Of a stretch of DNA of 64,000 nucleotides, positions 25,601 to 35,543 are shown in pieces. This DNA is from Cordia subcordata (Eukaryota > Streptophyta > Magnoliopsida > Boraginales > Cordiaceae), in the NCBI GenBank assembly GCA_028554755.1, contig JAPTOF010000003.1, positions 62,001 through 126,000 on the forward strand, in the 5' to 3' direction. A model generated the notes under the pieces. The model made no database searches. It was not told the origin of the DNA and was given only the letters and a program-made list of their open reading frames with translations. Every line of letters begins with the position of its first letter. Positions within the stretch are counted from its first letter, which is position 1. The position numbers and the translations under genes were made by a program.

Positions 25601-28600
25601 GTGGTAGCAAAGCTTAGGTAGTAATGCAAGTGCATGGTAAGCGTAATAGCCTCCTCCAATAGGATCGTCGGCATATCATGCGTAACAAATCCTTATTAAG
25701 TAATGGGTTTTTAAAGGGTCCCATCTTACGGGCCAGGCCTCTCTCTGACCTAATAACTTGTATCGCCTCCTTGCCCAGCTCTATCAGCAGGCCTCTTCTT
25801 TTGCAATATTTAAAAAAGTCTCTCATGGCCTAATTATTATATTAGCACACCGCGAAGGTATGGATTCAAAGGTCGACTATGACGAGTGTACATACTAAAC
25901 AGCCTCTCGAGGGAAACCAGTCGAGTGTGCTGCAATCACAAAAGAGTTCTATATCCAACTCCACCAATTCAACAAAGAGTTAAAAATCTCTAGATCAGAT
26001 AAGAGAGAGCAAACTAAAGAAAAACGGATACTTATCGTAAATGATCTGATACTCAGGATTTTGTGCTAAAGGTATAGGCCTGTTAAAGAAGTCTTGTTGC
26101 TAACCGTCTTTAAAAGGTTTATCCTCCCCAAGCTAAGAAATGAGATCTAAAATAGCGGATCTCAGATAAGTTCTACTCATTTTCGGTGGTAGTATGATTA
26201 GAAAACCCTCCTTTGTTCCCTAGCGTCCAAGTAATCACGTGCCTCTTCCATCCGTTCAGTCATCGCTCTCAACAAAAACTACCCGCCGAAAAGAATATTG
26301 AAGCAACCTTTCGCACAGCCCTTTCTTCTGCAATTGAATCAGGATCCGGTGCAGAAGACAAGAGGAACCTAACCGCTACATCTCATGTCGTAGTTTGCTA
26401 AAGTTTACGGGCCGTTCAAGGTTAAGGTTCAGTAGGAGACGGGGTGGACTTGTTTTGCAAAACTGCATGTGAATAACATGTTTGGTTAACAAATAAAACT
26501 AAATTTGGAATATGTTTCATGAATAATATGTATACCCTTTATTAATTACAATAGTTACAACATATATAAGTACATACATACATGTATATATATACACACA
26601 CACCATATAACAAATTAATCATATTATTTAAAAATAAAATAAATAAATAAAATAAGTAATAACAAATTTTAAAAAATAAAGATAAAAATTACAAAAATAA
26701 ATTAAAAATAAATTAATAAATTAAATATTGATAAATAAGCAACACTTGGCCAACAACTCTGACCAAACAGATTAAAGATTGCTCTGTCCAACAACTTTTT
26801 GTTTCTTAGGAAACAGTAAAACAATTTTTCTTAAACGCAAATTTAAACTGAACACCTTTTAAAACAAGAATAGCAAATTTCTACAGCAATGTGACATAGG
26901 CCCAAAGTCACTGTTCTAGCAGAAAGAGGGAAGTCATAGTTCTAGTAGAAAGAGAGAAAAAGTTTGATGAGCTTTCTAAATATTGTACCCAGGAAAAGAG
27001 TTTCACTAAAAGAACAAAAAAGTGTTAATATATTCAGTGTGCTGCGTGAAGCCAAAATGCCACGTAGATAAGCCTTGTAAACTCAGGAAATTTAGACAAT
27101 GCCATAGAATTTCACATCTGCAAATACTCAAAAGACCTTCACATGCTATTAGTCCATATTCTACCATATCTTTTTCTATAGATAAAATATATTAGGCTTT
27201 CCACATGATTGTGAAGATTTCAGTTTCTTATTTGAACGTTTTCATTTGTCAACAACTCAATTATTTATTTAACCTACTACATTGTTTTTATTCCTAAATT
27301 GATCTCCCTCAAATGCACAAGTGCATAATAATCCACTTGATAGCATAAAAGGTTAGGGCCTGTTTGGCCCAACTTTTAGACACTGAAAACTACTTTATAT
27401 GAATTTAAAAGAAGAAACTAACTTGTTTGACCTATTTTCAATAAAACTTTTACATAAAAGCCAAAGCTTAAAAAACAAAAAGCCTCCAACTTGAAGCTTC
27501 TTCAAAAAGGGATTTGAGAAGCCACTTTTACAACATGTCCAAAATAATTTTTCTTCCTCTTTTCTCCATAATTTTGAGAGTCCAATATTATTAGAAGCAG
27601 CTAAAAGCTTAACTGTTAACATATTAAGTCAAACAATCAATAGCTTTTATTTAGCTGCACTTTTATTCAAAAATTCTACTGCTAAGAGCTCAACAGCTAA
27701 AATCTCATAACTAAGCCAAACAGAGCCTTAGTCATTACATTGACTTCAGACATTAAATCCAAATACTAAAGGAAAAGGCTTAAAGAGCTGAAGCAATTCA
27801 GCTCTAGCTAAAGTACTCTATTGTAAAACTATTCGCTGAGACTTCTTTCAACCTGATAAACACAAGATTACAAGAAACGACTTACAGTAGAACTAAAGAA
27901 ATTTATAAAATAAACATATTCTTGTGGAGATCATGAATATCTGCCTGGCATGCTTTGATGAAAATTGCTCACAAAAAGAAGCAAGCACAACATAAAAAGT
28001 ATTATATTTAGAACTTACCGCAATATCATTATCAATGGTCTTGGGAATTCCAGCTACTGCAACTTTAAGTCCACGTTTTTCAACTTCCTTGACAAAAGCA
28101 GGTTACTTTAGAATCTTCCAACAAAATTTGTCAGGTCATTGCTGACCGTCTAAGAAAGGAAGGAAATAAAATATATATCATTCTCACCTTGTAAATTGCA
28201 GCAGCCCCTTTTTGTGTACCATCCCCTCCAATAATGTAAACCTAAAACCAAGACAGAGTAAATTGTAAAACCAAAACTGCAACCCCGATATTGGAAACCA
28301 AAAAGCTACTCACTTGATTTATCCCCCTATCCTGTATGTTATCAACTATCTTCTTGGTGTCATGACCTCCACGTGAAGTTTGAAGAAAGGTGCCACCACG
28401 TTTGTGGATATCATTAACAACTTTAGGTGTCAGTTTCATAGTATTTTTTGAGTAAAACCCCCTATATCCTCCCTGGCAAAATGATCACAGTTTAGAGATA
28501 CCATTAGTGATGCAGTCCCCAAAAAGATGTTTCTCACAGCAGTCTTATATTGAGACCAAATAACCTTGCAACTTTAGGCGACCTCCAGAATCCGAGGTAA

Positions 28601-30747
28601 TTAAATGTCTCTAATTAGGAAGTTAGTAAATAAGAGAAACTCAATCTTTCTACGATCGCACTGAATAATAGGTATTTCCTTAGAGAAGCATTAGCCACCA
28701 TGTAGGTTGCTAAGGTAGAGAGACAGGAAAAGCAACGGATCACCAAAATCATATCACATTGCCACAATCTTCAGATTGGTTAAAAACTTCCCTTGTGAAG
28801 AGAAATCATCAAATTTAACTTGCCTTGCTAGACCATCACAATTAAAATAAATATTATCTGCTGACATCAAACTCACCTGGATTCCGAGAATGTCCTCTGC
28901 CCCATACATGTAACTCAAACCACATACTATCTCACGGATCACTGTATTGATTCCGGGACATAAACCCCCACAAGTGACAACACAAGCACGCACTTCCTCC
29001 GGAGGGAAATAAACCTAACACCAAAAGCATCTTTAGACATGCTAATTGGAGAGTGCATAAAGCAATTTTACGAAAACTACCTTTTCCCGAGGCCCTGCAC
29101 GCCTAAAATGTCCTCCACGAGGACTGTCCTTCTGAACAACAATCTGAAACAAAGGCATAATATCAATTACACCAACGAAGTTTAATGAAGAATAATAGAA
29201 CTATATTGTAAAGATCACATACTTGCTGAGCAACAACATCTTCTGGGCTGACAAAAGTTCTCCTGGAACAACAATAAAAGATCTACTTAATCCACATAGA
29301 AGGCATAGAAGGCACACTTTCTAAAACTATCTTGACAAGCAAACCAACCAGGGAATTAACCAAAATTGATACACAAACTTACTTCACTATTGCATAAGCT
29401 TGGCTCTTCTTCAGTGGACTTGTATATGACTGAAATGTCAAATGATGGTGAACACATAAGCAAAAAAACACAAGGCAGTTGGCGATTGAAAATCAGAGAA
29501 AATTGAATGTTGGATGTATCCCATCACATGCGTGTGTAGTTACCATCATCAGTAGCCATTCAAGTTTTATAGACAATTCAAACAAGGTACATCCACAAAT
29601 GCCACTAAGAAGAATTAAATGTTAAGCATGAATTTCTAGTTGAAGGTGGGTCAGCTAATTGATAATCGTTCACATATAAGACATTAAGCACTCAGAATTC
29701 CTGTTCCCGTATCAGCTTTCTGAGATCATTTGAACATAGCTGACTAGAGACTTAAAAAAACCAAAGTTGACTAGAACAAGATAATTATTAGCTCAGGCAT
29801 AACGAAAAGTTTGATTAGGCAGCAAAAAGGACTAAACAAGTAAAGTCAGCCAATTCGAGCTACTTCAACAGCTTTTGAGCCGTGCTATGTGTATATCCTT
29901 CGTTCAACCTCAAAACATCTTAGATTTATATTTCAAATTTCCTAAGATAAAACCACATTAGCCTGTATTGGCTTTGAGAGGAGAGTAGCCCCCAAAGATT
30001 CAACATTGAATGCTCAGTTGCAAATAAGAGGGTGTTTGGCAGTTCAATAGTAAAAGCTTGTGAGAGGTGGTTTTTTCTAGGTGCTTATAAGCATGTAAAA
30101 TAAGCAAAGCCAAACACTACGAAGCTTACAAACCTTGTAATTCAGAAACTCAGCACTAAAAATGATGATAACCCAGAACAGAGAATGATGTAAATTAGCT
30201 CAAACTAGATCACGAAAGTTATTTAATATGCAGGGGGGATTTTGAGCTATGCACGTGATAATCAGATGGAGTTGGATAGATTCGTGCCACCAACAGCATA
30301 TAAACGAAGAAAGGACCCTTTTTCACAAGAGATAAATGATCAGAGTCATTTCTGGATTAAAGTATAGAAAATCGATGAAGTTAGGAAATAGAAGAAAATC
30401 TGTAGAGAAAAACACTTTACCGGTAAATCAGGGAGAAAACTCGTGAGGTGAGGAACATCTTCGAGTACGAAGCCGTCATCATGCTCATCAACAACAGCGC
30501 CATCGCTAGCAGCGGCAGTTGAATCATCTCCGGAAGCTCTGAGTTGCCGATTATGGCGGGAAAATAAGGGCTTTTGGGGGAACAGGAATAATTTGCAAGT
30601 AAAGTTTGGAGTGGGGAAAACAGAGGAGAGTGGTGCGAGATTTTGGTAGTGAGGACGGGAAATGATTGATGAAGATGACGAGGGTGTAGAAAGAGAAAGC
30701 CAAGGAGTTTTCGAGCGGAGACATGAAGAAGAGAGAGAAAACTCCAT
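10614..30747 (-). CDS. PFK5: plastid ATP-dependent 6-phosphofructokinase, PFK4/PFK5 type, 14 exons
   Basis: ATP-PFK phosphorylates fructose 6-phosphate to fructose 1,6-bisphosphate in glycolysis. Exons on the minus strand: 30421-30747, 29383-29429, 29223-29262, 29081-29143, 28877-29014, 28314-28472, 28188-28241, 28019-28087, 14258-14387, 14125-14165, 12805-13029, 12180-12228, 11167-11321, 10614-10781. All junctions are GT/AG and all phases agree, giving 1665 bases, 554 residues plus stop. Residues 1-70 are Ser-rich with almost no acidic residues, a plastid transit peptide. Recognisable motifs are [47 protein letters not shown] (ATP/Mg site), [20 protein letters not shown] (catalytic Asp), [21 protein letters not shown] and VAEGAGQ. 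The C-terminus NNMKITSI and the DNDIA in place of DNDIP match plastid PFK4/PFK5 as I remember them. The start is the first ATG before the transit peptide (GGCAATGGAG). Intron 8 is 13631 bp and full of insertions. PFK4 cannot be excluded as the orthologue. Confidence 0.93.
11937..12124. mobile_element. Harbinger-like MITE in PFK intron 12
   Basis: The ends are imperfect inverted repeats: GGCTGTCTTTCGAATGAGCT on the left and, reverse-complemented, TGCTTTGTTTGGTATAATCT on the right, both followed by TATTATAA(A/G)ATGC. A TTA lies on each side (11934-11936 and 12125-12127), the 3 bp target duplication typical of PIF/Harbinger elements. The element is 188 bp with no coding content. A related element lies at 43293-43560. 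Confidence 0.65.
14562..14703 (-). repeat. 3' LTR of old Ty1/copia element
   Basis: On the minus strand GCTTAAGGGGGAG (polypurine tract, 14704-14716) is followed by TGTTGAATATAG, and the repeat ends ...TTCTAACA at 14562. The length is 142 bp with TG...CA ends. The partner 5' LTR is not visible; that end of the element abuts the mitochondrial-like block. Confidence 0.65.
14704..15922 (-). pseudogene. old Ty1/copia element, 3' half (RT and RNase H remnants)
   Basis: Just before the polypurine tract the minus strand reads [20 protein letters not shown] and [10 protein letters not shown], the end of copia RNase H, with a stop codon. At 15745-15533 is reverse transcriptase with [15 protein letters not shown] (YVDD active site). 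[20 protein letters not shown] joins two parts that are normally far apart, so part of the RT was deleted. The element continues beyond the nested insertion at 21032. Confidence 0.75.
15923..16136 (-). repeat. 3' LTR of nested Ty1/copia element
   Basis: This 214 bp LTR has TG...CA ends and is preceded on the minus strand by the polypurine tract CTTGAGGGGGA. It matches the 5' LTR at 20785-21026 except for about nine substitutions and a ~28 bp segment present only in the 5' copy. Confidence 0.92.
16193..20454 (-). pseudogene. copia gag-pol polyprotein (broken)
   Basis: Gag starts at 20454 ([20 protein letters not shown], with NYSQWKIQF) and ends in the [13 protein letters not shown] tail. Protease follows near 19440 (an altered LDSRAS in place of the usual DSGAT-type site). 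The GAG-pre-integrase motif is [14 protein letters not shown] near 18990. The integrase core follows, with [10 protein letters not shown], then GCLCFPW and CVFLGYS. RT at 17752-16776 has [31 protein letters not shown] and [10 protein letters not shown]. RNase H ends at 16193 with [13 protein letters not shown]. At least five in-frame stops (for example near 18850, 18340, 17390, 16770) and some frameshifts separate these parts. Confidence 0.88.
20771..20784 (-). other. primer binding site (tRNA-Met) of nested copia
   Basis: TGGTAATCAGAGCC on the minus strand directly follows the 5' LTR. It is the tRNA-Met complement with one extra A. Confidence 0.8.
20785..21026 (-). repeat. 5' LTR of nested Ty1/copia element
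   Basis: This 242 bp LTR pairs with 15923-16136. The extra ~28 bp in this copy is flanked by CTAACT repeats, so the 3' LTR probably lost it by a short-repeat deletion. Confidence 0.92.
21032..23165 (-). pseudogene. old Ty1/copia element, 5' half (gag, protease, integrase remnants)
   Basis: Across the nested insertion the older element continues. At 21247-21030 are [20 protein letters not shown] and VFISKNVAD, the linker between integrase and RT. At 21674-21480 are FPSRFCFP and [20 protein letters not shown] (end of integrase). Near 22600 is [10 protein letters not shown] (protease region), and at 22980-22820 are gag pieces such as [13 protein letters not shown]. Stops and frameshifts are frequent, far more than in the nested copy, which fits greater age. 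Coding similarity fades at about 23165, where the mitochondrial-like block starts; no 5' LTR is seen. Confidence 0.7.
23170..26430. other. mitochondrial-DNA-like insertion (NUMT candidate)
   Basis: The composition changes sharply here to mixed-base, higher-GC DNA without AT runs, rich in GAAAG/CTTTC words and stretches such as CCCCCCTATCCTATAAAGGC, typical of plant mitochondrial intergenic DNA. The texture returns to AT-rich nuclear DNA at about 26430. I recognise no standard mitochondrial gene, and the frames inside (for example 24455-24811) lack known domains, so the call rests on composition. A TRIM element interrupts the block at 23457-23717. Confidence 0.5.
23457..23717 (+). mobile_element. 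TRIM retrotransposon (261 bp) inside the mitochondrial-like block
   Basis: Two direct repeats of 74-75 bp (23457-23531 and 23644-23717) both start TGTTAATACAATAAATTAAT and end GGTAACTCTAAGA. The first is followed at once by TGGTATCAAAGCC, a tRNA-Met primer binding site. The second is preceded by the polypurine tract GTGAGGGGGAG. The target duplication is GCTTC/GCTCC. The interior is about 112 bp and non-coding. This is the full signature of a terminal-repeat retrotransposon in miniature. Confidence 0.9.
26431..27355. other. AT-rich intron DNA, no feature seen
   Basis: Long AT-rich stretches including AAATAAAATAAATAAATAAA-type runs lie within PFK intron 8. No coding or repeat structure was identified. 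Confidence 0.5.
27356..27727. mobile_element. Harbinger-like MITE in PFK intron 8
   Basis: The inverted ends are GGGCCTGTTTGGC and, reverse-complemented from the right, GGCTCTGTTTGGC (11 of 13 match). They are flanked by TTA on both sides (27353-27355 and 27728-27730). The element is 372 bp, with AAAAGCTT-type stretches and no coding capacity. Confidence 0.75.
30028..30121. mobile_element. small MITE in PFK intron 1
   Basis: The left end is GAGGGTGTTTGGC after TAA; the right end carries GCCAAACACTAC. Inside, GTGCTTATAAGC and AAATAAGCAAAGCC match the element at 41536-41654, so both belong to one family. The right boundary is approximate. Confidence 0.6.
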
Positions 30748-31268
30748 TGCCTCTCTGCCTGTGCCTGCTGTAGAGAGAGACTAGAGACTTAGAGAGACTG
30801 CCCCAGAATCCGTTCGTTTGCTTGTTTGACCGAGACTGAGGGTGTCGTAACAGGCTTTTTTGGCTTGAAGTTTGATTTGCTGTTTCTTTCAACTGAAGTT
30901 TCTATCTTCCTTTCTTGACTTTTGACTTTTGACTCAGGACGTAACAATGTTTATAAATCTTTTTAATATGTTATCTCATTGAACTATAAACTGCACTAAT
31001 AGCCAACTGTTTAATAATTCAGTCGACAAATTTATGTAAAATTTTACACCAATGTTCAACTGGCATTTAGATAGTCTATGTTGCTCATGTCTCAATGCAT
31101 AACCCGTTGATTGTTGAAGATTACAGTTACAGATTCATCTTCTAAGAGGGTGATTGTTTTAGCTTTTTTTATTTATTTTTGGTCAAACTTATTTCAAATC
31201 TAATTTAAAATAATGAAAGTGTTTGTTTTAATTAAAAACATACTTTTTTTAAAGTGGTTTTAACTAAA
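30748..31268 (-). promoter_or_regulatory. PFK 5' UTR and promoter region
   Basis: This is all the sequence between the PFK start codon and the endogenous virus. The first 60 bases are CT/GA-rich, a common plant 5' UTR feature. I see no clear TATA box within the first 150 bases. Confidence 0.45.
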
Positions 31269-32019
31269 AGGCCCAATTGCAAGCTCAACTAGCCTCAGCA
31301 CTGGACTCCAAGACCTATACAAAAATTTTCAAAACCTATCTCAAAGAGTTCGGCAATGAAGAAGAAAACAAAGAAGACTTTCCTCAAACCTTGCAAGATT
31401 CATCACAAGAGCCAAATCAAAATGAGGATGACTGCTTTGGAATCGACACATCAGCTTTTGATTTCTAAAAAGAAGTTCAAATAACTATGCTCATGACGTT
31501 AGTGGTGAAAGCGGTCTTGAGTACAATTCAAAAATATCTCAAAGAAAGCAAAAGACCCGTGACTCTACCACCATCAAAAGAAGACAAAAAAACTTTTGGC
31601 TGAAGATTCTCGCGTACTCCTCCTCACAAGAAAATAAAGTTGGACGTGTGACCCCACACCTACAAAAGCAAAAGATTCCCAACAAAACTTTTCTTTTCCC
31701 TTTCAAACTTTGTAATTATTATGTTTCTTTTCTCGGGCCTATTTAAGACTCCAAATTGTAATAGCTAGTTGTGCTCTTTCTTTTACAATTTTACTATGTT
31801 TCATTGTATCCTCTCAGTCTTTGTATCATTTTCTCAAATCAATAAAAAGTTCTGTTTATACTCAAATTCTTGTGTTCAAATACTGCTGCACCATCAAACT
31901 CAAGGTACTTGTTTAAACTTTGCTATTTTTAAATAATATTGTTATTTTCTGCATATAACTTGATTTATATATGTTTACAAATGGCTTTGTTTATATGCTA
32001 CTCTGCTGCCTGGGCCGTT
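31269..32019 (+). repeat. inverted copy of viral intergenic region (arm 1)
   Basis: It starts with the last ~60 codons of the viral polyprotein (NEDDCFGIDTSAFDF then stop at 31466-31468). Next come ATGACGTTAGTGG (as-1-like TGACGT), TATTTAAG (31740-31747) and AATAAA (31841). It then matches arm 2 (35544-36275), inverted, at roughly 90 percent by eye. Similarity stops at GGGCCGTT, exactly before the point where arm 2 has its primer binding site. Confidence 0.88.
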
Positions 32020-32129
32020 GCGACCAATTCTCTAATAATTTTGAGTTATTCCATTTGTTTTTCAGGAGAATCAAGGAAAGTTGTGAATTTAAGTAATTGG
32101 TCTGTTGTGGAGCGTTTTATGTTAAGTTT

Positions 32130-33999
32130 TAATTTGGAAATACAGTTTTGACATGTACAATTTTTGGACAAGAGACATTCATTGTTAGAAGAGGAGGAAC
32201 ATTCATTAGAAGAAGTTTGTCTTGCAATTTCATCGATTTGGAAAGATTATTCATAGTCAAAGGAGGAAGGAGAAGAATTGGTATTGATGAGGTTGAAGAG
32301 TTGTTGTTGGATTTCTTCATCAAGATCAATAGCATTAAGTTTTTGTTTTAATTTACATTGGTTTTTATAATGGCCAGGTTTGCCACATTTATAGCAGGTT
32401 GGAGTCTTGGGCTTTTTGCCAGGTGTATATTTTCTTTTATCTTTTTTGAAAGAATGGTTCTCTATTTTATAAGGCTTCTTGTAACGTTTTTTTTTTTATG
32501 TAACTTCTTATAGTGTTTCTTATAATTTTCTTTTGGCGAAGGTCTTTTGGTAGAAGAACGAAGAGGTTGGTATCCGAATTCTTCACAGAAATTACCAAGT
32601 TCTTTGCAAATGGTGATTCTTTGATATTCGAGTTGGTTTTTAATTCGATGGTCAATATAGAGTTGAAGGCCAATTTGATTAATGAAAGAAATTATTTGTC
32701 CATAAGTAAAAGTATCATATGGAATATGTCCATAGGTATCAACTATTTTGGTTTTGACTTTTTCCGCGAAAAGAGGAGGAAGTCTGAAAAGAAATTTTTC
32801 TTTCCAGAATGTATAATTGCAATATTGGTGGAGCATGACTTTAGAGAGGAATACATCTTTATACCACCGAAAGTCTTTGAGAGTTTTACATTTGAGATTT
32901 GAAAGAGTTTCTATCATCTATCTTGAAGACTTTGAACATTTCCTAAAAAATGAATTGTAATAGCCGAAAGAAGAGTTGGAACGGCGTCCATAATCATTTG
33001 ACCTTGTTTGTTAAGGAGAGGATTGTTATTGGCATCTCGTTTGACAGTAGAAAGGATATTTTGACTCTTGGTGTCCGTGAGATAGTTATCCCACCATCCT
33101 TTGAGAATTCCAGTGAATCTAGAAATAATGATTTGAGCAACTTGAGTATCAGTTTTGTTATGAAGTTGAAATACATTTGAGGCCATGGTCATTTCATGGA
33201 GGAAGTTAAGGGTTTCATAATCAGATTTGTCATCAATATTCCACTTATAAAGAGAGCCTTCATAGTAGTGAGATTGGGAAAAATTTGCATGTTCTTCAAA
33301 TTGAATATCAACTGGAGTTGGTCGAGGATAGTAATTTGGAGTGGGGTGTGTGGACTGACGGGAGGTCAAAGACTTGATTTGTGGTTGCTCTTGTTCTGGT
33401 TGGGTAAATTGATTTTCTAACTCAGCGATGGATTCATCATCTGTCTTTAAGTCAGAGGTTTGACAAAGGACAAAGAGTTTATTTTGAGATGGTTCTTGAA
33501 TCTGTATTCCTTCAGTGCTTGGAGGAGTCTTTGGAGCAAGATTTGGTGTATTAATTTCAATTTTATTTTTACCTTTAAAAGTAAGGTTGGAGAGACCTTC
33601 AATTTATTGGTCAAGTTTGGTAAGGTAATCGTCAGGAGTTGATTTGAGTTGTATTGAAGAAGGAAGATCGAAAGGTTTGATAAGAGGTTGAGAAATTTGA
33701 GTTTTTGGAAGTGACTGTGGAGAAGAGGCTTAATTATTGAGAAGGGACTCGACTTTTGTCAAATGAGTTCCTATTGTATCTAAGTATTGGTTAGTATAAT
33801 TATTTTGTTCAATTATTTTATTAACATCTTTAACAGTAGCTTCTTTTTCAGCATCAAGAGAAGAGGGACCTTTGATTGGAGTGCTAAGAACATATATTCT
33901 TTTGTAAGGAACTTTAAGAGGTTGGAAATGAGGGAATTTTGAGTCAATAACTTGATCGTTTTTTGTGGAAAACCATTTTTTTGTAGATTCAAAAATCAT
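32130..33999 (-). pseudogene. endogenous virus: coat-protein region
   Basis: Fragments at 33369-32914 and 32917-32462 are followed near 32390 by CYKCGKPGHYKNQC, a CCHC zinc knuckle typical of caulimovirid coat proteins. A small acidic Cys-rich tail (ENCTCQNC-like spacing) follows. The segment 33999-33730 is the linker before the coat domain. Stops and frame changes separate the pieces; I do not join them here. Confidence 0.78.
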
Positions 34000-34389
34000 T
34001 TGAAGAGTTTTTGGAAAAGGAAAATCAATTTGTTATGCTTCGCAAAACATTTCAAACCAATCAAAAAAGAAAATATTAAATTTATGTTCTCTTATAAAAG
34101 AGTAGTATTCTTCATGAATATCATCTTTCTGAGATCGAGAAAAGTTATTTAAAAACCAATCTCATTTAGAAGTATTTTGGGTAGAGGTAATATCAGCTTT
34201 TATGTATTGAAAATCAATTTCAAAATCATTTGTGATAACAAAAAGATCAGGGTTGCGAGTTTGAGAAGTAGATTTACCTTTTGAAACGCAAAGAGTTGAG
34301 GGTTTCATTTCGCTACATGTTAGAGACATATGGGTTGAAGATTGGGCAGAGTAAACGTTCTAAGGGATTGGAGGATTTTCTCGGATTCC

Positions 34390-35319
34390 TTAAAAATGAG
34401 AGTTTGAAGATTCAGGGATATAATCTAAATCAGAAAAGGAAGAAGTTTTAGCATTTTGAGATACGAACTCTGAAATACTAAACCTAAGAGAATCGTTTGT
34501 TTTGTTCGAGAATTTGATTTCTATAGTACTATCAAAGTACTCTGTTATTTGTTCTAAATCTTCATGTTGTTGAGGAGGTGAAGGATTTGGTTTGTTATGA
34601 GCAGTCCAATCTGTGGAGAGTTCTACTTCTGTCCACTGGATTTTTTTTTGAACGAAAGTTTTTCCTATATTATCCTCTAGATTTAATTGGAGAAGTAAAT
34701 TTTTACCTTTGGGATCAAATCTTAAAGCTTTTGGATTTAATAGTGTATTCATTACTTTGTAGTGTATTCTATATATTATTGCAATTGGAATATTATCAGG
34801 ATCCATGTCAAATCCTGAGGTTTGAAGATTCAGGGTTAAAGTTTTGTTAACACCTGGATCTTGTAATGCCACATAAAAGTTTGGAAAACAGTTAAAATAA
34901 ATAGGACCTTTTTGACAGACTTGATGCAACCGTGCCAAGCAACGAATCAACAAATTTGTGATGCCTAGCATCTCTAAGTGCAATTAAAATAGAAGATTTA
35001 AGACCATTTCTTGTTAAAGGTTTGACTGCTACTTGAACTAAACCTAAATGCATATATGTGTACTTTTGTCGATGCTTTTGAATTGCTTTTTCTAAAAGAA
35101 GTTGGATACTTTGGACAAGTTTTGAAATTGAAAGAGTTTGTTCAACAATTTTAATTTAGTAACTTGTTGCAAAATCAAAAGTATGTTTGAGATAAATTTC
35201 ATTTGAATCTACTTTTTGTAATTTCCAATCTGAAAGCTTTTGATCTATATCTGAAAACTTTTATTTTTGTTTATTTACTATTTGTTGTGGATCTAATCCT
35301 AAAGATGTAGATGCCATAT
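34390..35319 (-). pseudogene. endogenous virus: movement-protein region
   Basis: The polyprotein start is probably at 35319 (MASTSLGLDPQQ). The 30K-superfamily movement domain is recognisable by GPIYFNCFPNFYVALQDP and IAIIYRIHYKVMN (34900-34700). Stops interrupt the frame near 35265, 35157 and 34890. The region 34000-34389 is a decayed inter-domain linker. Confidence 0.8.
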
Positions 35320-35530
35320 TCCTATTTGAGTTTGTTCTAAATAACCTATACATATTAAACTAAACACTATTACCTAAAGTTCACGGTCAACGACGTTACT
35401 GCCCTAACACAAACGCCTAACTCCGGTAACAATAGGGACCTACCACGCGACAAGGTGTGAACTAGGGGGGAACAAGGAATAGTTTAATTTATTTTGGTTA
35501 TTTGGAAGTTCACTCAAAAGGGAGTTCTGA

Positions 35531-35543
35531 CTCTGATACCAAA
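35531..35543 (-). other. endogenous virus: tRNA-Met primer binding site
   Basis: The minus strand reads TTTGGTATCAGAG, the complement of the tRNA-Met 3' end used by caulimovirids to prime minus-strand DNA. It lies between the viral TATA box and the polyprotein start, as expected. Confidence 0.85.

Larger units (their letters stand above)
14388..28018 (-). other. giant intron 8 of PFK gene (13.6 kb)
   Basis: The intron separates the exon ending in DNDIA (donor GCG/GTAAGT) from the exon starting VIDKSFG (acceptor TTTGTTTAG). It is composed of an old copia element, a younger nested copia, a mitochondrial-like block with a TRIM inside, AT-rich DNA (26430-27355) and a MITE. Both splice sites are intact and the frame is kept. 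Confidence 0.9.

Noticed and set aside
31277..31468. 63-codon plus-strand frame as a host gene upstream of PFK
   Set aside because: It is the last part of the viral polyprotein, also found in reverse near 36250-36080.
32513..32902. Plus-strand frame over the viral coat region
   Set aside because: It is antisense to the recognised coat-protein fragments with the CCHC knuckle.
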